Of a stretch of 64,000 bases of DNA, positions 35,367 through 44,223 are shown piece after piece. The position numbers and the translations under genes were made by a program. The notes below the pieces were generated by a model that was given only the letters and a program-made list of their open reading frames with translations, was not told where the DNA came from and did not search any database. Source of the stretch: Paracoccus fontiphilus (GTDB lineage: Bacteria > Pseudomonadota > Alphaproteobacteria > Rhodobacterales > Rhodobacteraceae); assembly GCF_017356265.1 (NCBI RefSeq), contig NZ_JAFNAW010000007.1, forward strand, positions 1-64,000. The letters are read 5' to 3'. Within the stretch, counting starts at the first letter, position 1, and every line of letters begins with the position of its first letter.

Positions 35367-35998
35367 GGCTGGACGTCCAGAACGGTCGGGACGACCAGGA
35401 TCGGATCGGTGGCGCTGCGCAGGGTGGTCGCGCCCTCGAAGCGGACGGTCTTGCCGGTCAGGTCGCCCTCGGGCAGCGTGATCGCGGCGTGCGTCCGGTC
35501 GTTCAGCGCGCGGGCAAGTTTTGCGAATTCGATCTGATCGCGATAGTCGGTGAAGACGATGAAGTCTGCCGAGTCGCGCAGCGCGGTGCCCTTGATGACC
35601 GGGCCAAGCTGGATCGTCACGTCGGCCTGCCCGTCGCCGGTCGCGTCCAGCGTCAGGGTGGCCGCTCGGGATTCGCGATTGGCCTCGATTACGGTGCCCT
35701 GGCCCTTGACCAGGAAGTTCCACGGGCTGCCCTCGGCTTGCGGGCGGATGCCGTGGGCCTTGCCCGCCGCCTCATACCCGCCGTGCAGGGCGCTTGTCAG
35801 CACGGGCAGGTCGATGGCCTTCCCGCTGACATAGGGGACCAGTTGGCTGTCATAGACCTCGGCAGCCTTTGCAGCCATGCGGTCTTCGTCGGTCTGGGAC
35901 GCCGCATTCTCGCTGCCGGGTTCGGGATTGGGGACGATCTTGCAGGCGCCAAGCGCCACGGCCAGCGACAGGCCAAGGATCGCGGTCATCGCGCGCAT
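35363..35998 (-). CDS. DUF2291 lipoprotein of a sugar ABC operon
   Basis: A 211-residue predicted lipoprotein. The signal sequence MRAMTAILGLSLAVALGAC ends in a lipobox (LGAC, Cys19), so it would sit in the inner membrane facing the periplasm. The rest is a beta-rich domain (VIKGTALRDSADFIVFTDYRDQIEFAKLARALN), as in DUF2291 proteins, which recur inside ribose-type ABC operons. The function is unknown; an accessory role in ligand delivery or transporter assembly is suggested only by conserved location. Confidence 0.8.
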   Translation of the reverse strand: MRAMTAILGLSLAVALGACKIVPNPEPGSENAASQTDEDRMAAKAAEVYDSQLVPYVSGKAIDLPVLTSALHGGYEAAGKAHGIRPQAEGSPWNFLVKGQGTVIEANRESRAATLTLDATGDGQADVTIQLGPVIKGTALRDSADFIVFTDYRDQIEFAKLARALNDRTHAAITLPEGDLTGKTVRFEGATTLRSATDPILVVPTVLDVQP

Positions 35999-36026
35999 CA
36001 GCGGGACTCCGAGGGGGAGGGGAAAG

Positions 36027-36050
36027 CGGCCCGGCTTGGGTGCCGGGCCG
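36027..36050 (-). other. Strong hairpin after the apiose-island binding-protein gene
   Basis: Perfect 9-bp GC stem (CGGCCCGGC / GCCGGGCCG) with a 6-nt loop, seven bases after the binding-protein stop. There is no real T-run, so it is more likely an mRNA stabiliser that raises binding-protein yield than a full terminator. Confidence 0.55.
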
Positions 36051-36056
36051 ATGGGA

Positions 36057-37016
<960 letters not shown>

Positions 37017-37081
37017 TCAGCCGGTTTTGCGCCGGTTCCTCTCTGACCGTTTCAAGCTGCGGGGGAATCGTCATCCTGTCA

Positions 37082-37099
37082 ACAGGTATGACAAGATAA
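37082..37099. promoter_or_regulatory. Shared operator-like motif, copy 1 (upstream of the transporter operon)
   Basis: The pattern AC-n-GGTATGA-nn-AGATAA occurs here and again at 37982-37999, identical at 15 of 18 positions. This copy is 84-101 bases upstream of the binding-protein start and overlaps a TGTCA-N7-TGACA inverted repeat (37077-37093). It is the likely binding site of the island's GntR regulator. Confidence 0.6.
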
Positions 37100-37113
37100 C
37101 GATTGCCGGTTTG

Positions 37114-37944
37114 TCAGGTGATGCGTTCGATGCTGGCCGCGACCTCGTCCCATTCCAGCACCTTCTTCCAGTCGTCGCGCATCAGCATGGGGATGCCGAA
37201 CTCGATCGCCTTGTTGCACGCGTCCGAGAACTGGCCCTGCCGTTCCTCGAAGATCACCGCGCCCAGGATGTTCATGTGCCCCAGCAGGAAGTCGCGGGCG
37301 CATTCCTTGCTGACGCCGCTGCGGGCCACGACCTCGTCCATGGCCTCGCGCATCACCATCAGCAGCGAGGCGCAGACGGTTTCCGACAGGCCCGGTTCCA
37401 GCATGGCCATCTGCTTGACGGTGACTTCGTAGCTGCGGGTGACGGGGGCATAGATGGCGCGGGCGATGCGGTCGCCCAGTTCGTAATGCTCGCGCGGGCC
37501 TTGCATCAGGGCGTTGACCACGCCCTGCTTGGCCGCGACGCCGCCGAAATGGTCGGCGCGGCCTTCCGGCGTGTCCTCGTCGTTGAAGATCGGCGGGTGG
37601 CAGGGGTGGGTCACGAAATAGGTGATGTCGGCGCGTTCCGGCAGGTGGCCCGCGAAGGGGGCTGCGGCGTCCAGGATCACGATCATCGTGCCGGGCGCGA
37701 CCTGTGGCACGACGGATGCGGCAACCTTCCGGATGACGGTGTCGGGGACGGCCAGGATCACCACCTCGGCGCCTTCCAGCGCGGTGGCGGCATCGACGGT
37801 GTCGAAGCCCAGTTCGGTCTTCAGCCGTTCGCGGCCTGCGTCGCTGACCTCGACATGGGCCACGTCGAAATCGGTCTTGGCCAGGTTCGTGGACAGGCGC
37901 ACGCCCATCTTGCCACCCGCCCCGAACAGGGCAACCTTCGTCAT
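37114..37944 (-). CDS. apnO: D-apionate oxidoisomerase
   Basis: Converts D-apionate to 3-oxo-isoapionate with NAD, an oxidation coupled to a skeletal rearrangement. The 276-residue protein starts with KVALFGAGGKMGVRLSTNL (nucleotide-binding loop). It contains segments I associate with characterised ApnO proteins: THPCHPPIFNDEDTPEG, EPGLSETVCASLLMVMREAMDE and SDACNKAIEFGIP. RBS GAGGAGAG precedes the ATG. It is divergent from the kinase gene and upstream of the transporter operon, from which 115 bases with a shared motif separate it. Confidence 0.87.
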   Translation of the reverse strand: MTKVALFGAGGKMGVRLSTNLAKTDFDVAHVEVSDAGRERLKTELGFDTVDAATALEGAEVVILAVPDTVIRKVAASVVPQVAPGTMIVILDAAAPFAGHLPERADITYFVTHPCHPPIFNDEDTPEGRADHFGGVAAKQGVVNALMQGPREHYELGDRIARAIYAPVTRSYEVTVKQMAMLEPGLSETVCASLLMVMREAMDEVVARSGVSKECARDFLLGHMNILGAVIFEERQGQFSDACNKAIEFGIPMLMRDDWKKVLEWDEVAASIERIT

Positions 37945-37981
37945 CTCGCTCTCCTCCTCGCAAGGAATCGATCCTTGCCAA

Positions 37982-37999
37982 ACTGGTATGATGAGATAA
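37982..37999. promoter_or_regulatory. Shared operator-like motif, copy 2 (between divergent apnO and kinase)
   Basis: Second copy of AC-n-GGTATGA-nn-AGATAA, 38 bases from the apnO start and 33 bases from the kinase start, centred in the divergent promoter region. One bound regulator could control both directions. Confidence 0.6.
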
Positions 38000-38031
38000 T
38001 AAGAACGGAAAGCTGTCAAGGGAGGATGGCG

Positions 38032-39390
38032 ATGTCCGACGCGCCTTGGGTGACATGGCTGGGTGACGATTTCACCGGATCGGCCGCGGTGATGGAGGTG
38101 CTGCAGTTCGCGGGCCTGCCCTCGGTCCTGTTCACCGACATTCCCCCGCCCGATCTGGCGGCGCGCTTTGCTGGGTGCCGGGGCATCGGCATAGCCACGA
38201 CCGCGCGCAGCCACGATCCGGCCTGGATGGCGCGGAACCTGCCGCCTCTGCTGGACTGGCTGGATGGCCTGGGCGCGCCGATCCTGCATTACAAGATCTG
38301 CTCGACCTTCGACTCGGCGCCTGACAGCGGCTCCATCGGCGCGGCCATCGAGATCGGCTTGCGCACCCGTCCCGCCCGCGCCGTGCCGCTGCTGACGGCC
38401 GCGCCGCAGATGCGGCGGTACCAGGCCTTCGGGCACCTGTTCGCCGGCACGCTGGACGGAGTGTTCCGGCTGGACCGCCACCCGGTCATGTCGCGCCATC
38501 CTGTCACGCCCATGTCCGAGTCCGACCTGCTGCGGCATCTGGCGGCGCAGACGGACCTGCCCTCGGCGTTGATCGACCTTGAGGGCCTGGCCGATCCGCA
38601 GGCGGCGCTGCGGTCCGCCCTGGCGACGGGCGCGCGCATTCTGTCCATCGACAGCATGGACGCGGTCAGCGAAGCCGCGGCCGGGCGGCTGATCTGGGAA
38701 AACCGCGCAGACCTGGGCTTCGTGGCGGGCAGCCAGGGCGTCGAATATGCCCTGGTGCGGCACTGGCAGGACAGCGGCGCGATCCCGCGCGTCGATGCGC
38801 CGGGCGCGGCGGCGCGGGCCGGCCGGATCGCGGCGGTGTCGGGATCGGTCTCGCCCACCACCGCGCGGCAACTGGACTGGGCCGGGCGGAACGGATTCGC
38901 GCTGCTGCCCTTCGACGCGCGCGCCGTGACCGGCAGCGATGCCGACATGGCGGCCGAGGAACGGCGGCTGACCGGGGCCGCCATTGCCGCGGCAGCCGCG
39001 GGCCAAAGCCCGCTGGTCCATTCGGCTTCGGGCGAGGGGCCGCAGGTCGAGGCCTATCGCGCGGCCCTGGCCCGCGGCGGCATGGACCCGGCCACCGCCA
39101 ACCGCCGCATCGGCGAGGCGCTTGGCCGCATCCTTGACGCCACGCTGCGCGAAACGGGAATCCGCCGTGCGGTGATCTCGGGCGGCGACACGTCAGGCCA
39201 CGGGATGCGGCAGCTTGGGCTGTCCGCGCTTGTCGCGGTGGCGCCGACGATCCCCGGCGCCGCGCTGTGCCAGGCCTTCGGGAACGGACCCCATGACGGC
39301 CTGGAAATCGCCCTGAAGGGCGGTCAGATGGGGTCCGAGGATTACTTCGGCTGGGTCCGCGACGGCGGCGGCACAAGGAGAAAGCCATGA
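38032..39390 (+). CDS. oiaK: 3-oxo-isoapionate kinase (DUF1537 four-carbon acid sugar kinase family)
   Basis: A 452-residue ATP-dependent kinase expected to phosphorylate 3-oxo-isoapionate. The N-terminal sugar-binding half starts TWLGDDFTGSAAVMEVLQ (catalytic Asp pair) and includes KICSTFDSAPDSGSIG. The C-terminal nucleotide-binding half has AVISGGDTSGHGMRQLG and FGNGPHDGLEIALKGGQMG, all family signatures. Specificity is assigned from context. GGGAGG is six bases before the ATG at 38032; an ATG two codons upstream is less well spaced. It overlaps the RuBisCO-like gene by four bases. Confidence 0.85.
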   Translation: MSDAPWVTWLGDDFTGSAAVMEVLQFAGLPSVLFTDIPPPDLAARFAGCRGIGIATTARSHDPAWMARNLPPLLDWLDGLGAPILHYKICSTFDSAPDSGSIGAAIEIGLRTRPARAVPLLTAAPQMRRYQAFGHLFAGTLDGVFRLDRHPVMSRHPVTPMSESDLLRHLAAQTDLPSALIDLEGLADPQAALRSALATGARILSIDSMDAVSEAAAGRLIWENRADLGFVAGSQGVEYALVRHWQDSGAIPRVDAPGAAARAGRIAAVSGSVSPTTARQLDWAGRNGFALLPFDARAVTGSDADMAAEERRLTGAAIAAAAAGQSPLVHSASGEGPQVEAYRAALARGGMDPATANRRIGEALGRILDATLRETGIRRAVISGGDTSGHGMRQLGLSALVAVAPTIPGAALCQAFGNGPHDGLEIALKGGQMGSEDYFGWVRDGGGTRRKP

Positions 39391-40643
39391 CCGACCATAT
39401 CCGCGTCACCTACCGCATCGAGACTCCGGGCAGCATCGAGGCGATGGCGCAGAAGATCGCCGCCGACCAGTCCACCGGCACCTTCACCGAACTGCCCGGA
39501 GAGACCGAGGCCCTGAAGGCCCGATACGCCGCGCGCGTCGAACGGATCGAGCCCCTGCCCGACGCAGACCGCCCCGGCTTTCCGTCTGACGCGCCCGGCC
39601 CTTTCCACCGCGCCGACGTGACGGTCGCCTGGCCGCTCGACGCCATCGGCACCGACATCGCCGCGCTGATGACGATCACCGTGGGCGGGGTCTACGCCGC
39701 GCGCGGGCTGACCGGCGTGCGCGTCATGGACTTCGATCTGCCGCCCGCCTTTGCCTGCCACCCGGGACCGCAATTCGGGATCGCCGGTTCCCGCCGCCTG
39801 ATGGGCGTGCCGGAAGGCCCGATGATCGCGTCGATCATCAAGCCGTCCCTGGGCCTGTCGCCCGAGGATACGGCGCAGGTCGTCCAGACCCTGTGCGAGG
39901 CGGGGGTGGATTTCATCAAGGACGATGAAAAGCTGATGTCGCCCGGCTATTCGCCGCTGTCCGCGCGGGTCGATGCGATCATGCCGGTGATCCAGCGCCA
40001 TGCCGACCGGACGGGCAAGAAGGTCATGTATGCCTTCGGCATTTCCTCGGCCGATCCTGACCGGATGATGCGCGACCATGACCATGTCGTGGCCCATGGC
40101 GGCAATGCGGCGGTGGTCAACATCAACTCGGTCGGGCATGGCGGCATGGCGTTCCTGCGCAAGCGGTCGGCCTTGTGCCTGCACGCGCACCGCAACGGCT
40201 GGGACATCCTGACCCGCCACCCGGCCTTGGGGATGGAGTTCCGCGCCTATCAGAAGATCTGGCGCCTGCTGGGCGTCGATCAGTTCCAGATCAACGGGAT
40301 ACAGGCGAAGTACTGGGAACCCGACGACAGTTTCGTCCGATCGTTCCATGATGTGATGACGCCGATCTTCTCGGATGCGGACCGGCCGCTGCCGGTGGTC
40401 TGTTCCGGTCAATGGGGCGGGCAGGCGGTCGAAACCTATCGACGCACGGGCCAGACGCTGGACCTGATGTATCTGGGCGGAGGCGGCATCCACGGTCATC
40501 CGGGCGGCCCGGCGGCAGGGGTGCGGGCGATCCGCCGGGCCTGGCAGGCTGCGGCCGACGGGGAAACGCTGCGTGACGCGGCCAGGGACAGCCCGGATCT
40601 GGCGGCATCGCTGGCGAAATGGGGTCGGGACGATGACCGCTGA
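39387..40643 (+). CDS. RuBisCO-like protein acting on 3-oxo-isoapionate 4-phosphate
   Basis: A 418-residue RuBisCO large-subunit superfamily member. The carbamylated lysine motif is intact (FIKDDE, Lys178, Asp180, Glu181), as is the catalytic-type lysine of SIIKPSLGLS (Lys152) and a histidine in CLHAHRNGW. It is coupled to the kinase by an ATGA overlap. Known D-apiose pathways use such proteins either as a transcarboxylase/hydrolase (OiaT, giving 3-phosphoglycerate and glycolate) or as a decarboxylase (OiaX). No erythrulose-phosphate isomerase genes adjoin, which mildly favours the OiaT type. It is not a CO2-fixing RuBisCO. Confidence 0.85.
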   Translation: MTDHIRVTYRIETPGSIEAMAQKIAADQSTGTFTELPGETEALKARYAARVERIEPLPDADRPGFPSDAPGPFHRADVTVAWPLDAIGTDIAALMTITVGGVYAARGLTGVRVMDFDLPPAFACHPGPQFGIAGSRRLMGVPEGPMIASIIKPSLGLSPEDTAQVVQTLCEAGVDFIKDDEKLMSPGYSPLSARVDAIMPVIQRHADRTGKKVMYAFGISSADPDRMMRDHDHVVAHGGNAAVVNINSVGHGGMAFLRKRSALCLHAHRNGWDILTRHPALGMEFRAYQKIWRLLGVDQFQINGIQAKYWEPDDSFVRSFHDVMTPIFSDADRPLPVVCSGQWGGQAVETYRRTGQTLDLMYLGGGGIHGHPGGPAAGVRAIRRAWQAAADGETLRDAARDSPDLAASLAKWGRDDDR

Positions 40644-40717
40644 GCACTGATAAAGATCAATGCAACCAATGTTGAAGCAGGGTCGTTGACGATTGCTTTA
40701 ACTGCGGATGGACGCAT

Positions 40718-41884
40718 ATGCCCGGCTGGATCGTTGCGATATCCGACTTTTGCTCGCAAGTCCCGCCCAGCATTCCGGAAAACGTCCCGCAGGATGATCT
40801 CTGGTCCCGCAGCATCCCCCCCATGCACAGGACGCGGCCCCGGCAGATCGACGTGACCGGCGGATACCTGGAACGTCTGCCGCTGGCCGCCGTCGCCAGC
40901 GGCGCCGTCGATCATGCCGAGATCTGGAGCTTTGCCGGCCGCGCCGGGGACTCGGACCGCGACCGGGGCCTTCCCGACGGCACGCCCGATCCCGGCAACC
41001 CGGCCCTGACCCGGCGCGTGTTCCGCGCGGATGGCCCCGCCCCCTATGCCTCCGCCGAGGCGGTCGAGTTCATCCGGACGGTGGGCGCGCCCGACATCCT
41101 GTGCGTCTGGGGCCTGGGCGTCGATGCGGCCCTGCTGGATGCCTGCGCCGCGTCGCTGAAGATCTACAATTCCATCGACGCGCCCGCCTTGCGCATTCCC
41201 GACGACCTGGCCTCGCGCTTCGACCTGTTCCTGACCGGCGCCGAGTGGCAGTCGCGAGAGATCGAGGCCCGCGTTCCCGGCGCGCGCACGCTGGTCCTGC
41301 CCATCGGCCCGGCCTTCGCGTCCGGCCGGACCTTCTTCCCGACCGGCGCCGACAAGGACCGCGACGTGGTCTATGTCGCCTGCGCGCAGCCCTACAAGCG
41401 GCACGACATCCTGTTTGACGCCATGGCGCGCCGCCCCGGCACGCGCGGCTTGCTGGTGGTGGGATACGGCCACCAGACGGACGAATTCCGCGACCGCGCC
41501 GCCCGCGAGGGGCTGGATCTTGAGATCATCGGCCCGCCCGGCGTCAGCCATGACGAGGTGAACCGCCAGATCAACCGTGCCCGCGTGGGCGTCGTCTGCG
41601 GCGAGGATGACGGCGCACCGGCGATCCTGACCGAATACCAGCTGGCGGGCCTGCCGGTTCTTGCCAATGCCCGGCTGTCCTGCGGGCTGCAGTTCGTGAC
41701 GCCCGAAACGGGCATGACCGCCCATGAGGGCGCCGACTTCGCCGAGGCGCTGGACATGCTTCTGCGCGACCATGCCCGCTATGACCCGCGCCCCGTCGCG
41801 TTGTCGCGCTGGGGGTGGGAGCCCTCGGTGGCGATGCTTGCCGAAAAACTGACAGAAATCCGCAACGCAAGGATGGTGCGATGA
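40718..41884 (+). CDS. Glycosyltransferase (GT-B fold, GT4-like)
   Basis: A 388-residue protein. The C-terminal half has the pattern of a GT-B nucleotide-sugar domain (DVVYVACAQPYKRHDILFDAMARR, LLVVGYGH, VVCGEDDGAPAILTEYQLAGLPVLAN with the usual acidic residues). The N-terminal half is divergent. GGATGGA is the only ribosome-site-like sequence before the ATG. It is the first gene of a plus-strand glycan operon and overlaps the next by four bases. Sugar donor and acceptor are unknown. Confidence 0.8.
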   Translation: MPGWIVAISDFCSQVPPSIPENVPQDDLWSRSIPPMHRTRPRQIDVTGGYLERLPLAAVASGAVDHAEIWSFAGRAGDSDRDRGLPDGTPDPGNPALTRRVFRADGPAPYASAEAVEFIRTVGAPDILCVWGLGVDAALLDACAASLKIYNSIDAPALRIPDDLASRFDLFLTGAEWQSREIEARVPGARTLVLPIGPAFASGRTFFPTGADKDRDVVYVACAQPYKRHDILFDAMARRPGTRGLLVVGYGHQTDEFRDRAAREGLDLEIIGPPGVSHDEVNRQINRARVGVVCGEDDGAPAILTEYQLAGLPVLANARLSCGLQFVTPETGMTAHEGADFAEALDMLLRDHARYDPRPVALSRWGWEPSVAMLAEKLTEIRNARMVR

Positions 41885-44217
41885 ACGATGCCAAACCCCT
41901 CAGCCCCCTTGCGCTTGCGATCAGGCCCGCGCTGATCTGCTTTTCGCACCTTCGCTGGGATTTCGTGCTGCAACGTCCACAGCACCTGATGTCGCGCTTC
42001 GCCGACGAGTATCGCCTGTTCTTCTGGGAGGAGGCGATCCCCACCGACCACCATCTGCCCTACCTGGAATTCCATGCCTTCGAGGGCACCAGCGTCCAGT
42101 CGATCCGCCCCCGCGTCCCGGCCCGCTGGTCGCCCGAGGATCAGGCTCGTGCGCTGTCGGACCTGCTGGACCAGATGATGGGATTGGCGGGCATCCATCG
42201 CCCGGTCCTGTGGTTCTACACGCCGATGATGTGGCCGATCGCGCGCCATGTCGATGCGGCCGCCATCGTCTATGACTGCATGGACGAACTTTCGGCCTTC
42301 CGCTTCGCCCCGCCCGAACTGGCCGTGAACGAGGACGCGCTGATGAAGGCCGCCGACGTGGCCTTCACCGGCGGCCATTCCATCTTCGAGGCGAAGGCCG
42401 GCCGCCACGCCAACATCCACCCCTTTCCGTCCTCGGTGGACACCGCTCATTTTGCCCGCGCGCGGGGCGGGTTGGCGGAACCCGGCGACCAGGCGGGGCT
42501 GCCCCGGCCCAGGCTGGGCTATTACGGCGTCATCGACGAGCGGCTGGACCTTGGCCTGATCGCCGCCCTGGCGCAGGCGTACCCGGATTGGTCCATCGTG
42601 ATGATCGGTCCCCTGGCCAAGATAGGCCCCGAGGATCTGCCGCGCGCGCCCAACATTCATTGGTTGGGCCAGCGCGGCTATGACCAGTTGCCCGCCTACC
42701 TGGGCGGCTGGGACGTGGCGCTGATGCCCTTTGCCATGAACGAGGCGACGCGCTTCATATCCCCGACCAAGACGCCGGAATACCTGGCGGGCGGGGTGCA
42801 GGTGGTCTCGACCCCCGTGCGCGACGTGGTGCGGCATTATGGCGACCTTGCCGCCGTGCGGATCGCCGCCGATGCGGGCGCCTTTGCCCGTGCCTGCGAG
42901 GCGGCGCTGGCCCAGCGCGACCGTCCCGCCGCCTGGCGCGACGCCGCCGACAGGATGCTTGCCGACGGAAGCTGGGACAGCACCTTCCGCCAGATGTCCG
43001 GACATCTGGACCGCGTCCTGGGCAAGCACCTGCCCTCGGCCTCGATCGTGAAGCTTCCGGCGCCCGCCATCCTGCGCGGCGCGAAAAAGCACGATGTGAC
43101 GATCTGCGGCGCGGGCTTTGCCGGATCGGTTCTAGCCCGGCAATTCGCCGAGGTGTCGGGCAAGCGCGTGCTGCTGGTGGACAAGCGCGACCACGTCGCG
43201 GGCAATGCCTTCGACTGCCTGGACAGCGCGGGCATCCTGATCCACCGCTATGGCCCGCATATCTTCCACACCAACAGCGACGACGTGTTCGACTGGCTGG
43301 GCCGGTTCACGGCATGGCGCCCCTACGAACATCGCGTCCTGGCGCGCGTGGGGGACAAGTCGGTGCCGATGCCGATCAACCGCACGACGCTGAACGCGCT
43401 TTACGGCCTCGACATGCAATCCGAAGCCGAGGCCGAGGCCTTCCTGGCCCGCCAGGCGCAGCCGGTGAAGGACATCCGCACATCCCGCGATGTCGTGGTA
43501 AATGCAATCGGGACAGAGCTTTACGAGACATTCTTCCAGGGATACACGCGCAAGCAATGGGGCCTTGATCCCTCTCAACTCGACAAGTCCGTGACGGCAC
43601 GGGTCCCGACCCGGACCAACACCGACGACCGCTACTTCACGGACAAGCATCAGGCCATGCCCCGAGAGGGTTACACCCGGATGTTCGAGCGGATTCTGGA
43701 TCATCCCGGCATCGAGCTTGGGCTTGGCACCGACTTTCATGACCTGGAACCGGCGGACAAAGGCAGGCTGGTCGTCTATACCGGCCCCATCGACGCCTAT
43801 TTCGGCCACCGCTTCGGCACGCTGCCTTACCGCAGCCTGCAGTTCCGGCACGAGACGCTGGACCAGCCGCAGTTCCAGCCCGTCGGCGTCGTGAACTACC
43901 CGGCCGAGGACGTGCCCCATACCCGGATCACGGAATACAAGCACCTGACCGGGCAGACCCATTCCAAGACCTCGATCAGCTACGAATATCCCTCGGCCGA
44001 AGGCGATCCCTACTATCCCATTCCTCGGCCGGAAAACCACGAGTTGTTCCGCCGCTATGACGCTCTGGCCGCCGCCGAGCCGAACGTGATCTTCGCGGGC
44101 AGGCTTGGTAGCTATCGCTACTACAACATGGATCAGGTCGTGGGTCAGGCCCTGGCGATCCACCGGCGGCTGACCGCCCGGCAGCCCGCGGCGGAAGCAG
44201 CGGCGCCCCTGGCCTGA
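41881..44217 (+). CDS. Fused glycosyltransferase and UDP-galactopyranose mutase
   Basis: One 778-residue reading frame with two enzymes. Residues 1 to ~395 are a GT-B glycosyltransferase of the type starting ICFSHLRWDFVLQRPQHLMSRFA, with YDCMDELSAF and FISPTKTPEYLAGG. Residues ~403-765 are a full-length UDP-galactopyranose mutase (VTICGAGFAGSVLARQFAE for FAD, GPHIFHTNSDDVFDWL, QGYTRKQWGLDPSQL, GYTRMFERIL, SYRYYNMDQVVGQAL). The mutase makes UDP-galactofuranose, so the attached transferase may use a furanose donor or act on the same polymer. Start is fixed by ATGA overlap with the preceding gene. Confidence 0.88.
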   Translation: MNDAKPLSPLALAIRPALICFSHLRWDFVLQRPQHLMSRFADEYRLFFWEEAIPTDHHLPYLEFHAFEGTSVQSIRPRVPARWSPEDQARALSDLLDQMMGLAGIHRPVLWFYTPMMWPIARHVDAAAIVYDCMDELSAFRFAPPELAVNEDALMKAADVAFTGGHSIFEAKAGRHANIHPFPSSVDTAHFARARGGLAEPGDQAGLPRPRLGYYGVIDERLDLGLIAALAQAYPDWSIVMIGPLAKIGPEDLPRAPNIHWLGQRGYDQLPAYLGGWDVALMPFAMNEATRFISPTKTPEYLAGGVQVVSTPVRDVVRHYGDLAAVRIAADAGAFARACEAALAQRDRPAAWRDAADRMLADGSWDSTFRQMSGHLDRVLGKHLPSASIVKLPAPAILRGAKKHDVTICGAGFAGSVLARQFAEVSGKRVLLVDKRDHVAGNAFDCLDSAGILIHRYGPHIFHTNSDDVFDWLGRFTAWRPYEHRVLARVGDKSVPMPINRTTLNALYGLDMQSEAEAEAFLARQAQPVKDIRTSRDVVVNAIGTELYETFFQGYTRKQWGLDPSQLDKSVTARVPTRTNTDDRYFTDKHQAMPREGYTRMFERILDHPGIELGLGTDFHDLEPADKGRLVVYTGPIDAYFGHRFGTLPYRSLQFRHETLDQPQFQPVGVVNYPAEDVPHTRITEYKHLTGQTHSKTSISYEYPSAEGDPYYPIPRPENHELFRRYDALAAAEPNVIFAGRLGSYRYYNMDQVVGQALAIHRRLTARQPAAEAAAPLA

Positions 44218-44223
44218 CCGCTC

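Noticed and set aside
39387-40643. True CO2-fixing RuBisCO large subunit
   Set aside because: Shorter than form I-III enzymes, no small subunit or phosphoribulokinase nearby, and it is coupled to a DUF1537 kinase in a D-apiose context.
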